Assembly: GCA_036874045.1 (NCBI GenBank)
Contig: CM072341.1
Span: 2,492,501-2,556,500 of the forward strand
Length of the DNA stretch: 64,000 nucleotides
Source of the DNA: Cymodocea nodosa
Lineage: Eukaryota; Streptophyta; Magnoliopsida; Alismatales; Cymodoceaceae
Direction: 5' to 3'
A program made the position numbers and the translations under genes. The notes under the pieces are model-generated. The model did no database searches. It was not told the DNA's origin and was given only the letters and a program-made list of their open reading frames with translations. Each line of letters starts with the position of its first letter. Within the stretch, counting starts at the first letter, position 1. Shown piece by piece: positions 46,566-59,712 of this stretch.

Positions 46566-48633
46566 CTGTTTAGACTTAAATTTATGCAATTTATATAGGT
46601 TAACTCATACATTTTCTCAGATTTAAGTTACCATTAGGGTAGTTAATGTTGAATGATAAGTTAAGTTTAATTTCGAGTGGATGCATGTTTTATATGTGAT
46701 TAATTGATGTATAAATTCTAGTATTAAGGTTATTGAAAATCATTTAACGAAACAATATAGAAATTAGTTATTTGGATGGAATATCTATCATGTTAATTAA
46801 CGGAAGTCACAAGTTATGTAAAAATGTAGTTATTTCAGAATACGACAAGTTCGTTGGTTATTTTAATAACCAACAAACTAACTCCTTTAGTCATCACTTT
46901 ACTAATGAATCTATTACGTGTATTGCACATGTTAACTCTTTATATAGCTTAAATTATGATTGATATATAGGTATAAAATATGTTATGAAGAAATACTTTT
47001 ATAGAATGCAAGTATATGTTTGTTTAAGATGATTTTTATGTTAATTGCATTTATTACCTATACAATTATGAATTATATGTTTTACACGTAATTTATCGCA
47101 TATAAGCGAGTCCATTAGTTAACCTAATAACCAACGAACTAACTTCGTTGGTAACCAAGTTTACCAACAACCTTATTTCCAATGTTTTACAGATTATTAT
47201 TATTAAGGTTTATTGTTGGCTAAGAAGTTTACCAATGATAGAATCGTTGGTTAACTAGTTTACCAACGATTGCACATTTTAGGTATTTCTGCAAGTTTAA
47301 TTTATTTCATTCCATTATTAAGAATGTATTGAAATTTTGATTATTTACGAATCACTAAAAGATTTATATCTTTGTTATTTATCAATGGATACAACAAAAA
47401 TTTTATATGTATCGAAGCAATTGCAGGAAGTAGATAAACTTATATTCTAGGAGATAAAAAATGTGATTGACATGGAGAAGAACATGGTTTACATGGAGAA
47501 TTTTTATTCACTAGAAATGTCAAAGTTAACAAGTGATATTAGTAGTAACTATTGTTGTAATTAACAACACAATGTACTATCTCCACTCACAAGAACATTG
47601 TCTCGTCTCGATATTATCATATAAGTGAACATGGAAATTGCATTGTCCCTCTCTTCCTCTTCGTCCAGACATCATTCTAGTGTATATCTATCTTTGAACT
47701 TCCATAATCCACCCATCTAGTTCTTCCCAAGAAGAGATTGACAACCTCTTCTTCATCTTCATCCCTAATGCTGCTATTACAAGTTTCTTTAACCTAAGTG
47801 TATTCTTGAAGGAAAGTCTTTTGATGTTGGTTGTTTCCCTTCGTAGTTTCATATCATTGAATTTATGTGAGTGACAGACAAACGTTTAGTGTAAGTTGTG
47901 AAAGAAGGATTGCTAGCTTAATAACTTGGTGATCCAGAAGTAAAGACAAAAAGAAGATCTTGTCCTGAGTAAATCTTAAAGGATGTAGGTTGTAGTGAAA
48001 GATTAGGTATTCTCTCCTTTTTCATTTATTTTACATCCATTTTGTGTAAACAATTATGTTTGCATTTTATCGTAATCGTAATATTTGTGTTGTGTTTATT
48101 GTAACTACATTTAATCAATTTATTTAACCAATATTAAAAGCTCTAAAATATCATAGTTGATATCTCAATTAGCAAACATGGAAAAATACCTTCATTAATT
48201 TCATCTAACTCGTACTTCAAGACTTCATTGTGTTCATACTAACCTTGTGATTGTATCGTTGGTAAAGACGTTTACCAATGGGCAAATCATTGGTAAAGAC
48301 ATTTACTAATGATAGACCGATAAGTAAAAAATTTTAGTATAATCTATATTAAGTAGGAGTAATTTATTTTAAATTTTTAATTGTTAAATGTAGTTAACAA
48401 TAGTTAAGTAGAATTTGCATGATCCTAAACAATTATAAGAGTCAATTAGTTAGAAGGAACAAACGTAACATTGTTAAGTTTCTAATTAATTGTTAGACAT
48501 CCTAAGTAAAATTGATATCCTTGAGGACAAACTCGTATTTGCATTCTATTTACAATTGAATTTGTGCACTTGTGGTATAACAAAGTATCAACTATTTAAT
48601 AGTTAAATATAGTGTACTAAATAGGGATGAACA
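46566..48633 (+). repeat. 5' LTR of element C
   Basis: 2068 bp. It contains palindromes of the TTGGTTA/TAACCAA class at 46845-46900, 47105-47270 and 48250-48325, in place of the GTTGAGTTA class of the A/B/I family. Confidence 0.9.
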
Positions 48634-48639
48634 AGTTTT

Positions 48640-48658
48640 TAGCATCATTGCAGTGGAT
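48640..48658 (+). other. Decayed primer binding site of element C
   Basis: TAGCATCATTGCAGTGGAT follows the LTR at the same distance as in I and matches the tRNA-Asp-type site at about 13 of 19 bases, most differences being C-to-T or G-to-A. Confidence 0.6.
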
Positions 48659-48828
48659 TACTTGATGTATTTCTCTTAAATATTTCTATTAGTTTTCTCT
48701 TATAGTGATTTTATTCCTGTTTAGTTGTATACTTTACTTTTTCTTTTAATATTGCCATATCTATGTTTTTGTTAAATTATAATAGATTCAATTACTTTGA
48801 TTTTGTTAAGAGAAAGTGTCATTTTTCT

Positions 48829-49380
48829 ATGCAACCTAATGCTTATTCTTTTCAACATAACTTAGAAACATTTAACACAAATCGTAAAGCTGATTGTAAC
48901 TAGAATGATAATTATAATTCAAGGGATCATTATGATAGTTCAGAAATTCAGAATGGTTACAAGTATGAAAAATCAAATGAAGAAGCATTAAAAAATGGAG
49001 ATCTAGTAATGAATACCTTTCAACAAATTTTACTAGAAAAAGGCTTTTCTGATAAAAAATATGAATTTGAGCCTGGATATTTTGATCAACCTTTTGAGAA
49101 AATTTATGAAGAAGAATTGAAAATAGTGGAAGACAAAGAACATGTTAAGGAATTACCATCATTTAAACCAATATCATCTAAACTAATTATTGAAAAATCA
49201 TCTCTAAAGCTTATACCCTTTTTTTCAAATTTTAAGCCTATATTCCGAAAGGGTGTAAGTTTTTATGAAGAAATAATTGTGAAAGATACGAAACTTATTG
49301 ATTATTCAATGAATACACTAGCTAAAGTGGTTTCATTTAATAGTTATATTGATTTCGAAGATATAGTAATCATGCCTTAG
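48829..49380 (+). pseudogene. Gag-position ORF of element C, unrecognised
   Basis: A frame from ATG 48829 (MQPNAYSFQHNLETFNTN) to TAG 49378-49380, about 184 codons, has one TAG at 48901. The open part from 49009 begins MNTFQQILLEKGFSDKKYEF and contains ELPSFKPISSKLIIEKSSLK and KVVSFNSYIDFEDIVIMP. It is charged and lacks zinc knuckle, capsid or enzymatic motifs that I can see. It sits directly after the primer site, where gag belongs. I do not recognise the family; it may be a fast-evolving gag derivative or captured sequence. Confidence 0.45.
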
Positions 49381-49552
49381 ATTTGACATTTTCATTATTA
49401 AGTTATTATGTTTCTTTTTTAGATTTCTATTATGTTAAATGACTGTTCTATTATAATGCAAGCATGTTTACTTATTTTTGTCATGTTATAGGTTTATGTT
49501 ATTTTATTGTTCATGTTTATGTAGTTTTAATAGTAGTTTTTAAATAGATGTT

Positions 49553-51209
49553 TGTTCTACAGCCAAATTAGTGTAACAAAAACTTATATAAAATTATAGT
49601 TTAGTAATCAAGCAAGCATATGTCTTATTAGCTTAAACGAAATTTTTATAAGTAAAAAATCAATTTCAGAATGAGATTTAAATCTAGTAAATTCGTTTAT
49701 TTAATTTACTACAAGTGTACAACGTCAGTTATACAAGTATCAAGAATAGGTTGAATCTATAGGGAGTAGTTAAAATTAGATTCTAAGTTGCTATAGATAG
49801 AGTGCAGTGTTCACTAACTAAATTGCTTACTCTATTAAGTTACTGTTTAACTTAACGGATTACCCTCGTTGAGTTACTACTTAACTCAATGGACAGGTTT
49901 GTGACTTTTTCTCTTAATAATTGTTTTACATTTGAATTTGACCATCTATTAGGTGATACCAAATGATGTAGACAACAACTATATACTCTTCAAATGTTAT
50001 TTATATTAGATTTAACACTTAGTAATTTTAACATTCAAATACTTCAAATAATAAATAGGTTAAGTACGATTTCAGAGATTTAAACTAATTGGTTTCAACA
50101 TTAAGTCATTCAATTTTATACTAATTGAAATAAAATAAACACATAATATTTAACAATTACTAACAAATAATACAAACACCAATAATGCAAACATAGAACT
50201 TAATAAAATAAACATAAACATATATGTTTCTTAAGGTAGATGATTGAGATATGATAAACTCTCTATTGAAAATAAGACTTTCAATGCTACATGCAACATG
50301 GTTATATATCTGAAAACTTAACCACTTACTATCAAGTACTCTTCTCCTTACTAGATTGCGAACCTAAATTTTTGTAAGATGATCTCTTCTTTAGTAAATT
50401 GACATCAACCCGATACTAATATTAGAAGCTTTAACTATTTCCTGAGAGATAATTCGGTACTTGATGAAGAAGTATTTCTTTCTTGTAACGCGATCACTCC
50501 TCCATAGTAGTTGTCAATCACTATAATTTACTTGGAATCGACCTGACTCTGGAAATTATCTTCATAGACCGATGAATGGTGGGTGGTGGTGGGAGATATT
50601 TTAAAGAAATTTCAACGTTTTCTATAGTAAGTGCAGCATTCTCTCCCCTCTTTTTCTCGATGTCTTTCAATCATTTTATATTTTCCTTTTATAATATTGC
50701 TAGCACTAAAATGACTAATTTTGATTTTCCTTTCTTGCATATCGACAGTAATTGCTCTTCCCTTTCATGATAGAGATCATAGGTGTGAATCATGCAACGT
50801 GGTTTTCCAATGCATTTCCTATAAACTGCTCACAGTTGTACATTAGATAATAATTGATCTGTGAAGTTAGAGTAACTCAATGAACTTACTTCATTGACTT
50901 AACTACTAACTCAACAGCCAATCTCATTGAGTTACAATGTAACTCAACAAACTCTCCAATTTTGCAGTTTAATAAAGCAATACGTATATAATATTTAACA
51001 TTTAATAGTATGCAAAGAAATAATTTTTAATTATTTATAAATGATACTTAATTAACGTTAATTATTTTAAATTATGCATGTTTTTCTATTAAGTCTTATA
51101 ATTATGTAAATGTAACATAATGACTTAATTCTCATTTGATAAGTTAAATATTATGCTATTAATCATTTATTAACTACTAATATTATGCATAATTTTATTT
51201 TAAATAACA
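49553..51209 (-). repeat. LTR of element D (reverse strand, A/B/I family relative)
   Basis: Read on the minus strand from 51209 it begins TGTTATTTAAAATAAAATTA and goes on to AATTAAGTCATTATGTTAC, matching the U3 of I. Later it has the R/U5 match near 50560-50450 (TCAGGTCGATTCC and GAGGAGTGATCGCG) and a U5 match near 49780-49700. The end GAACA falls at 49553. GTTGAGTTA-class palindromes are at 50860-50955 and 49843-49900. Well diverged from the I LTRs. Confidence 0.75.
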
Positions 51210-51339
51210 CAACCAAATGTTTAATCATTAAACCACAACAGATATTGTATTAATTGGTAAGCAGATATAACAGAAATATATATCTATACATATATAGAAT
51301 CGTCAGTATACAAATTCGTGTAATCTATGAATTATTCGG
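51210..51339 (-). other. Short gap between ORFX and LTR of element D
   Basis: Only about 130 non-coding bases separate ORFX from the LTR, with no F-box module, no tail and no clear polypurine tract. In A, B and I this interval is several kilobases. Confidence 0.6.
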
Positions 51340-53640
51340 TAGCCTAGACTTTAGCTTAGACATTTTATCTTAGAGTTTGCTAATCTCCTGCAACAATAAG
51401 TCCATCTTATCATTGAGCCTATCAGCAAAATGTGTTTGAGAAGTCTCTAGAACAATAATAGTAGGGATTGAAGTTGAAGTTTGGTCATTAACTGATAACA
51501 CTTTAAGATCTTTTGTGGTCAATAAATGAAATTTCTATAAAACAATTTCTTTTTTACATTGGAGATTTTAAAAATAAAAACCTTGTACTAGTTGACCTGA
51601 ATCTTATTCATAACTACATAGGTAGCCAACTTTACAAAAGAGGATAATTCAATATCATGCCTATGTCTTTGATAAATAGTTCTTATTAGAATTAGGACAA
51701 TGAAATGAACTCTTCATGTAGTTGTTTCAAGAATCTGATATGATGAGCTTGAGGATTAATAGTCAAACACCTCCTTATTTCAGTAACTAACCAATTATTG
51801 GGAAGTGTAGTGCTCTCTAGTATTTCCAAACTTTCATTCTTTAATCTTAAATAGCCATAAACAAATTTAGGAGTCAAATATAGGTCTAGATCAGTAACAT
51901 TTGAGATGTAAATATCACCATCTTTGTGCAAATTCGCATAGAAGGTTGGTATAAGATTCTCAACAAAAAGATTATGTCCAATTGTAAGTATATCTGTTAG
52001 CAGTCTTTGAAATTCGAATAATTCTTTAATATCTTTGACGAAATCAAAATTTACGGATCGACTATATAAAATATCACACCTCTTAAGTTGTTGGAAATCA
52101 GAATATGTTTTTTGATCCCTGAAGTATACAATGTTATTGCCAAAATAATTGGGATCAGTAAATTTGTGAGAGACATAAGGAGATACATAGATATATACAT
52201 AAGTCAGTCAAGTTTTCATAAGTTATAGTAGGAGAAAACTAAAATTGTGATATGTACCTCTAGTGGTTCCTGTTCCTGAATGTGGGAAATAAGAATGTTT
52301 TTTTCTGAGGATGACTTACTTTCTTCATTCTGAGGATGACTTACTTTCTTCATCTATATTCTCCCTAATTGTAGGAGATTTCCTTCTATCAATGGAGATT
52401 AGGAAAGACTCCAAAGTCATGTCTATTTCCTCATCCTCTTCATTACCTTTAGGTACTTCCTCTACACCATTATTCCCTTAGTTTTCATTGTCATCAGTAG
52501 TAACTTCAATATATCTATCTTTATTACCTTCATCATCAAAATTAGTACTTATCTTTTCTTCTGTACTATGGTTGTCTACATCAATATTTTGTTGAGACAC
52601 CACTTTATTAAATTCCAATGGCTCGACCTTCACTTTTATTTGTTCTAGAGTCATGAATTCTAATTATATCTGTTGTTTCTCATCTTTATTTTACTTCCAT
52701 TTATACAATTCTAGTTGAGCAAACAGTGATGCCATATCAAATGGTTCACCATGACTCTTGAAAAACTACTCATATTTGCTGAATATATCTTTCTCCTTGG
52801 TAGTTTTAGGAAGACTCAAATATTTCATCTTGTGTGATAGTTGCTTTATGTTTAATTATAAAATAAACAGATTTGGCAAACCATAACTCTACCCTTTTTC
52901 TAATGATAATATGAGCCAGAGAATTCTTAAGTCTAATATGTTTTTCGTCATCAACTATCCTTTGAACATGTTTCTTTATAATATCAACTAGATCAGAGGG
53001 CAACTCGACAATTTTAAAATCTAATTTACTTTTAAAAGTGTCTAGTTGATATTGGACATCTTTCAATATTTTCTATTGAGTTATATTTTTCATTTTAAAG
53101 GTTTGATGCCACTCTTTTGCTGTTGAATAAAGAATTTCAATCTGTAGCATCTTGTACCACTCCTTAGTCGAGTGCACCTTTCTACTTATTGTTTGATTGA
53201 GGGTGGGCCTATATACTTTATTTTTGAAGGAAAATGTATCTCTTGTAGCTAAGCAATACACCTCTCTATGAAACCAAAGGAGGCATTTTTTGTAGAACAG
53301 TTGGTGAAACGATGGTTTGTCTGGATTTAAGCTTAGTTCCTTATCACATTCTTGTTGAATAGCAATTAGCATTTGATATTCTAAATATTTAAGAATGAAT
53401 ACCTTCTTTTGGTGTAGTTGTTGAACACATTCATCGAACTCTTCTCTTAACTCATGCCATTCAGTTTCGCACTCGGTGACTTGCATTATTGCACCATCTT
53501 TATGCCACCGAGTTGCATTTTGCTTGAACTTTTGTAGTTGAGTTTTGCCGCCTAGGAACAATATGGGGAAGAAGATGAAGAAGGCGTGTAGGATATTGAA
53601 GCCATGATGACAGTAGGAAGAAGGAACTCGAGAAGGTTAA
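51340..53640 (-). pseudogene. ORFX homologue of element D
   Basis: Degenerate minus-strand relative of 17472-19694. Near 53560-53200: coiled-coil N-terminal part (CETEWHELREEFDECVQQLH, then CLLWFHREVYCLATRD, like RLWFKRRICRQAKR in I). 53066-52806 repeats a similar module (RKRVELWFAKSVYFIIKHKA). An acidic, charged middle follows. Near 51955-51692 lies TFYANLHKDGDIYISNVTDL, then LTPKFVYGYLRLKNESLEIL, aligning with the FYANL region of I. A C-terminal coil (FADRLNDKMDLLLQEISKL) ends near 51365. Many stops and frame breaks. It shows that ORFX is an ancient component of this lineage. Confidence 0.7.
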
Positions 53641-54428
53641 TTAACAATGGAAGTGACAAAAGTTAGGGTTTATCAACGAGTGTTCTAGATTATGTATCAT
53701 TGGTAAACTACTAAGTCTAAAAAAGAATATATATATATATATATATATACTATCTAGTTTACCAACAGAGTAATTCTGTTGGTTAATTGGTTTACCAATG
53801 TAGTAAGTCCGTTAGTTATCTTTTTATGTTATTTTAATTATAATATGTTTGAGTGTGTACAGTTTATCAACGGAGTAAGTTCATTGATTAATTGGTTTAT
53901 CAACAGAGTAAGTACATTGGTTATTTTTTGTATAGTATTTTCATTATTTTGTGTTTAGTTGTAAGCAATTTACCAATGAAGTAAGTCTGTTGGTTAACTA
54001 GTTTACCAAATGGAATAAGTCTGTCGGTTATCTTTAAAGTATTAATTTAGTTGTGGAATTCTTGTTAGCAATAACATTATTACGAAAATAGGTATGTATT
54101 TTACTTTGAATCATTTTGATGCATTTTATTTCTGCACTTTACTACACCAATTGATTTTATGTTTCATAGAATTACACATCATATATCTGATGTTTATTAA
54201 TCACATACTGAAAAAAATCTACATCAATTTCAATACAATTTAAATGTTCAACCTTGCTTTACTTTATCACTTAATTACATTGAGGACAATGAAAAGTTTA
54301 AGGATGGGTGGAAGGTTTAAGTGTATTATGTTTAAGTTTAGTTATGTTATTTTTCTTAAGTTTTCTGAAATTTTAATTAAATTTTTAGATTTTAATTTTT
54401 TAGATTTACACTTTTTCTTATTTGAATT
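53641..54428 (+). other. Element C spacer and tail, up to the copia insertion
   Basis: (TA)n at 53727-53749, then palindromes of the TTGGTTA/TTTACCAA class at 53755-54030, then AT-rich tail with the internal purine motif at 54277-54320 (CATTGAGGACAATG, GGATGGGTGGAAGG). The right edge of D lies somewhere near 53640-53750 but no duplication was found. No gene. Confidence 0.5.
54424..54428. repeat. Target site duplication of copia element E (left)
   Basis: GAATT, repeated at 59708-59712 on the far side of the element. Confidence 0.93.
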
Positions 54429-54796
54429 TGTTGTGAGGAAAGATCAAACAAACTTGGAGCATCTAGGGGTGGCGTAGAGAAGAGATCAACGTGGACGAGA
54501 GGAATACGAGTGGAGAATTCGGAAGAACAACAAATTTACATGGTTCCCCAACACGGGTATGTCCACGGGTGATCAATCTATCGTGATTCCTTGCTGTATG
54601 GTTGCTGGTACAAAGAAGGGGGAGAATGAACTCTAGGGATTTGGCTTGTTGGCCTTCTTTGGACGAGGATGACTCCTTACATATATAGGGGCAACGATGA
54701 GTGATACCCAAAAGACAAGTTTTCCCCTGTACAAATTACCAAAGAAATACAATCATATACAACAACATATACTTGATGGAAGACACACGCATCACA
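54429..54796 (-). repeat. 3' LTR of element E
   Basis: 368 bp. On the minus strand it starts TGTGATGCGTG and ends CACAACA; a CCCCTATATATG element may be the TATA region. Confidence 0.92.
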
Positions 54797-54866
54797 AAAA
54801 TCTCTACCTTGTCTTTCATCAATCTTCACTACGAACAAGTGATAGATCACCAAGACCCAACGTGGG

Positions 54867-57800
54867 TCAGCAGCAGCAATAGACGTTGAGTAAGTCCAAG
54901 CAATGCTTGAACTTGCTTTCAACAACGTCCTTTGTAAACATATCAGCCGGGTTGTCCTTTGTGTTGACTTTCATAATCTTTATCCTGTCTTCATTACTAA
55001 GGAAGTGATACTTAACATCAATATGTTTAGTTCTATCATGAAAGACATTATCTTTGGAGAGAGAAATAACGCTAAGACTGTCACAAAAGATATCAGCTTT
55101 ATCAATGCGTCAACCAAAGTCTCCAAGTAAGCCTTTCAACCAAATCCCTTCCTTTGCAGATTCTATCATAACCACATATTCAGCCTCAGTTGTGGATAGA
55201 GATAATGTAGGTTGAACAGTTGATTTCCAACTCATAATAGAACCTGCAAATGTAAAGACATAATTGGATAATGATCTCCTTCTATCAACATCACCTGCAT
55301 AGTCTGAGTCTACATAACCAGCCATAGTACAACCCTGATCTGCTACAAACATCAAGTCAACGCTTGGAGTTCCTTTCAAATATCTGAATATCCTTTTAAC
55401 TGCTTTCCAATGTTCCCTGCCCAGATTGGACATGAACCTACTAACAACACTCAAAGGATATGCTAAATCAGGCCTAGTGCATACCATAACATACATAAGA
55501 CTTTCAACTGTCTGTGCATAAGGAACTCGTTGCATATCAAGCTTTTCAGAATTAGTTTGTGGACACATCGCAGATGACAACTTGACATTTCTGTCATAAG
55601 GCGTGCTAACGACTTTGCATAAAGCCATACTAAATCTGCTAAAGATTTTTTCAATATACTTCTGTTGATTCAAAAACAATTTACCAGAATTTCTTTCACA
55701 CCTAATTTTCATTCCAAGAATTCTGCCAGCTGGACCAAGATTCTTTATATCAAATTATGATTTTAATGTGTTCTTTAACTCCTGTATCACTTCGATATTA
55801 TTCGCAACTATAAGAATATCATCAACATACAATAACAAATAAACATGTGTATTCTTATCAAGAGTTTTAACATATACACATGAATCATAGTTGCTGCGTC
55901 TAAAACCAACTTTAATTATAAATGCATCAAACCTCTTGTACTATTGGTGTGGTGATTGTTTAAGTTCGTACAAGGACTTCTTTAATTTGCACACCCAATC
56001 AGATTTGCCTTTCACCACAAACCCTATTGGTTGTTCCATCCAAATATCTTCTTCTAACTCACCATGCAAGAAGGCTGTCTTTACATCTAGTTATTCCAAT
56101 TCTAAATTCTGTGCTGCATCAATAGATAACAAAATTCTAATAGATGTATGACGTACAACATGAGCAAATACCTCATTGAAGTCAACTCCTCGCTGTGAAT
56201 AACATTTGGCGACTAATCTTGCATTGTGCTGCACACCTGCGTTGCTTTGAGTCTCAATCTTCTTCTTATAGACTCATTTGCAACCAACAATATTTGTATT
56301 CTTTAGACGTTTCACCAGTTCCCAAGTCTTGTTCTTATGGAGAGATTGGAGTTCCTCCTCCATAGTAGACATCCAAAGACCAGCTTCTGAATCTTTCATT
56401 GCAGCTTCATATGTAGGTGGATCAACAGAATCTTCCACCTCAACTGCTACCTGTAAGGCAAAAGCAACCAAACTGTCATAGTCATATCTAATCAGAGGTC
56501 TAACGCCTCTTTTAGGACGATCTTTGCTAATGGTTCTTGGTGGTGGTTGCTCCACCTCTTCCTCAATTTTATTTTCCTAAGTTTCAAATGAAGTTTCTTT
56601 AATTTCAACTTGATCAGTGATAGGCGGCTGCTGTGCGTCATCTATCTCCATCTGTTCAGGAAGGGTGTGCTCAACTTCTGGTGTTTCACTTGCTAGACTA
56701 TCTGTTGCCTGCAAAAGAGAATTCTCATCGAAAGTAACATCACGGCTATATATTACTTTGTGAGACTCAATATCATATATCTTGTATCCCTTTACACCAA
56801 CATCATAACCCATAAATATGCCTTTCTTAGCACGTGGTTCCAACTTGCCATTGTTCACATGATAGTAAGCTGGACATCCAAAAATTCTAAGCTTTGAATA
56901 ACTAGCAGATCTTTTCAACCATACCTCAAGAAGTATCTTCTCATCTAATGCACTAGAAGGGGACCTGTTCACCAGATAAGAAGCTGTGTTAATAGCCTCT
57001 GCCCAAAACTTCTTGCTCAAACCTATATGAGACAGCATACAACGTGCCTTTTTTAGGAGTGTTCTGTTTAATCTTTCAGCCACTCCATTTTGCTAAGGGG
57101 TATATCTAACGGTGTTATGCCGTGTAATGTCTTCATCTTTACAAAAGTTATCAAATTCTTGAGAACAAAACTCAAGACTATTATCAGTTCTAAGATATTT
57201 TACTTTTCTATCTGTTTGATTTTCTACCTACTTCTTCCAATACTTGAAGCAAGAAAAAACTTCACTTTTGTGTGTCAAAAAGAAAACCCAGTTTATCTTT
57301 GAATGACAGTCAATGATAGAAAGAAAATATCTGGAACTTACAATAGAAGGCTGACGTGAAGGCTCCCAACAATCAGCATAAATATAATCAAGAACTCCCT
57401 TGGAGCTGTGCTGATTGCGTGTAAATGACACTTTTTTCTGTTTGCCAAAAACACAATACTTGCACATGTCAATACAAGTAACCTTGTGTCCATCAAACTT
57501 GCCCAGACTACTCAATTTCTACATTCCTTTCTGCCCCAAATGACCCATCATTGAATGCCACATGACAGAAAAATTCTGCTGACCAGATATAGCTGATGTA
57601 ACTGCTCTAACAATTGGAGTGCCCTGCAGAATTTATAAGGGACCAGATTTGGTTCCCTTCATAACAACTAATGAGCCTTTTAGTATGTTGATCTTCCCTT
57701 CACCACTTGTATATCTATAACCCTTAATATCAAGGGTCATCAGTGAGATCAGATTTTTTCCAAACTTTGGGACGTACCAAATGTCCTCCAAAATTCTAAT

Positions 57801-58795
57801 TGTGTCATCATGTAGTTTAAATTTTATAATGTCCACACCAACTCTAAAACACACATCATCATTAGCCAAGGTCACTTGACCACCCTCCACCTGCTTGTAG
57901 GTGTCAAAATACTTCTTAGTAGGAGTCATATGATGTGAAGCTCCTAAGTCCATAATCCACTGATCATCAGAATAGGCACTGCAACAAACTGTAAGAGAAA
58001 AGTCATCACCTGACGCTGAACTGGTTTCTGCCACAACAGCCTTTCCTTTGTTTATAAGCTTGGGACAATGTGATTTCCAGTGTCCTTTTTTCTTACAGTA
58101 ATGGCAAGTATCCCTAGAGTACTTGCCCTTCGACTTGCTTCTGCTTCTATTCTTCCCTCCACCTTGTCTCTAGCTTCTTCCTCTGTTCTCTTGTTGCTGA
58201 GCTGAGAGGCCAACACCATTTGCCTCGTTTCTACCATACACCATGTGCCTGAGCTCCCTGAAATGAAGGCTGGACCTCACTTCCTCTAGTGTAATTGAAT
58301 CTCCTCCAACTACACAAGACTGAACAAAGTTTTCATAACTCAATGGGAGTGAACAAAGCAAGATAAGAGCTGCATCTTCATCTTCTATGATTATTTCAAT
58401 ATTCTTGAGTTCCATCAGAATAGCATTTAGCTGATCTAAATGCTGCTTGAGAGGTACACCTTCTATCATCTTTAAAGAGAACAGTCTTTGCTTTAACAAT
58501 AATTTGTTTGTTAAAGACTTAGTCATATAAAATGACTCAAGTTTCTGCCAAAGACTTAAAAATATAGATTCATCAACAACTTCTATTATAACTTCATCAG
58601 ACAAACACAACAAGATGGTGGAGTGAGTTTTCTCCTCCTGCAATTCAAACTCTGACGAATTTCTGTTCAGAGTAGTTTCCTTATTTAAAAGAGCCTAAAT
58701 ACCTTGTTGCTTTAGAAGTGCTTTATTTTAATTTGCCATAAGCTGAAGTTATTCTTACCATCAAATTTTTTTATCTTCAACCTCGAAGTATTCAT
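54867..58795 (-). pseudogene. Copia gag-pol polyprotein (element E)
   Basis: From ATG 58795 (MNTSRLKIKKFDGKNNFSLW) to TGA 54867. Gag: SLWQKLESFYMTKSLTNKLL (about 58560). Zinc knuckle CHYCKKKGHWKSHC near 58110-58070. Protease WIMDLGASHHMTP near 57955, with DLGA where DSGA is usual. Integrase zinc region and core (YADCWEPS; FLSIIDCHSKINWVF), then AERLNRTLLKKARCML near 57080 and FGCPAYYHV. RT has catalytic YVDDILI at 55809-55829. RNase H: VDSDYAGDVDRRRSLSNYVF, STTEAEYVVMIESAKEGIWL, the HIDVKYHF segment and the NPADMFTK ending. Stops (for example near 58735, 57515 and 55755) and frame changes show that it is inactive. Confidence 0.92.
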
Positions 58796-59313
58796 GTTTT
58801 CAAAACAATAAACAACCAACAATACACACAATTCTGCGGCAAGGTACACAATAGCAAGCAATATCTCAACAACAATATGCTACTGAAACTACTGATTTCA
58901 ACGAAATGCAATCAGCCACAAGTCAAGCACACTACTTAACACAAAATAGTAGCAAATACTTGCACAAACCAAGCACAAAACCACAATCACAAAATGCCCA
59001 AAATTCGACAATCAACGAGTCACTCGTCTAGAAAACTGTTGTGTCCTAGTCAAACGCCTCTTGCTGTATCTCTCTGAATACGAAACTTCTGACTACAAAA
59101 TTTTAAAGGAAGGAAGTTCAGGAAGCTTACAACATGTCCTCAAAATTTGAGACGCAACGGAGCACGAACGAGAAAGGCACACGAGTTGGCGTCGGAGTGT
59201 GCAAACTAGTATCGACGATGACGACAGTTACGGCAATGGAGAGATACCTTGCGGAAATGACTTGAACCTTGATGAAACTCTTCGAAACTTTAGATGCAAA
59301 CCCGGAGATGTCC
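58796..59313 (-). other. Untranslated leader of element E
   Basis: Non-coding sequence between primer site and gag start. Short open frames on both strands lack domains. Confidence 0.6.
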
Positions 59314-59331
59314 AACCTAGTTATGATACCA
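59314..59331 (-). other. Primer binding site of element E, initiator-Met type
   Basis: On the minus strand TGGTATCATAACTAGGTT lies two bases after the 5' LTR end. It resembles TGGTATCAGAGC, the usual copia site complementary to initiator tRNA-Met. Confidence 0.85.
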
Positions 59332-59333
59332 GT

Positions 59334-59707
59334 TGTTGTGCGGAAAGATCAAACAAACGTGGAGCATCTAGGAGTGGCGTGGAGAAGAGATCAACATGGA
59401 CGAGAAGAATGCGAGTAGAGAATTCGAAAGAATAACAAATTTACGTGGTTCCCCAACACGGGTACATCCACGGGTGATTAGTCTATCGTGATTCCTTGCT
59501 GTATGGTTGCTGGTACAAAGAAGGGGGAGAACGAATTCTAGGGATTTGGCTTGTTGGCCTTCCTTGGACGAGGATGATCCCTTACATATATAGGGGCAAC
59601 GATGAGTGATACCTAAAAGACAAGTTTGTCTCTGTACAAATTACCAAAGAGATACAACCATATACAACGACATATACATATACTTGATGGAAGATACACG
59701 CATCACA
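59334..59707 (-). repeat. 5' LTR of element E
   Basis: 374 bp, highly similar by eye to 54429-54796 with scattered substitutions and a small length difference near 59675. Followed on the plus strand by GAATT. Confidence 0.92.
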
Positions 59708-59712
59708 GAATT

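Larger units (their letters stand above)
54429..59707 (-). mobile_element. Element E: Tork/Tnt1-like Ty1/copia retrotransposon
   Basis: 5279 bp, reverse strand, inserted in the tail of C. LTRs 54429-54796 and 59334-59707, initiator-Met primer site, and gag-protease-integrase-RT-RNase H in one polyprotein order typical of Ty1/copia. Length and motifs suit the Tork (Tnt1) lineage. Stops and frame changes interrupt the polyprotein. Confidence 0.93.

Noticed and set aside
54697..54889. Plus-strand open frames at the left end of the copia element
   Set aside because: They lie across the LTR and the end of pol, antisense to recognisable RNase H coding sequence.
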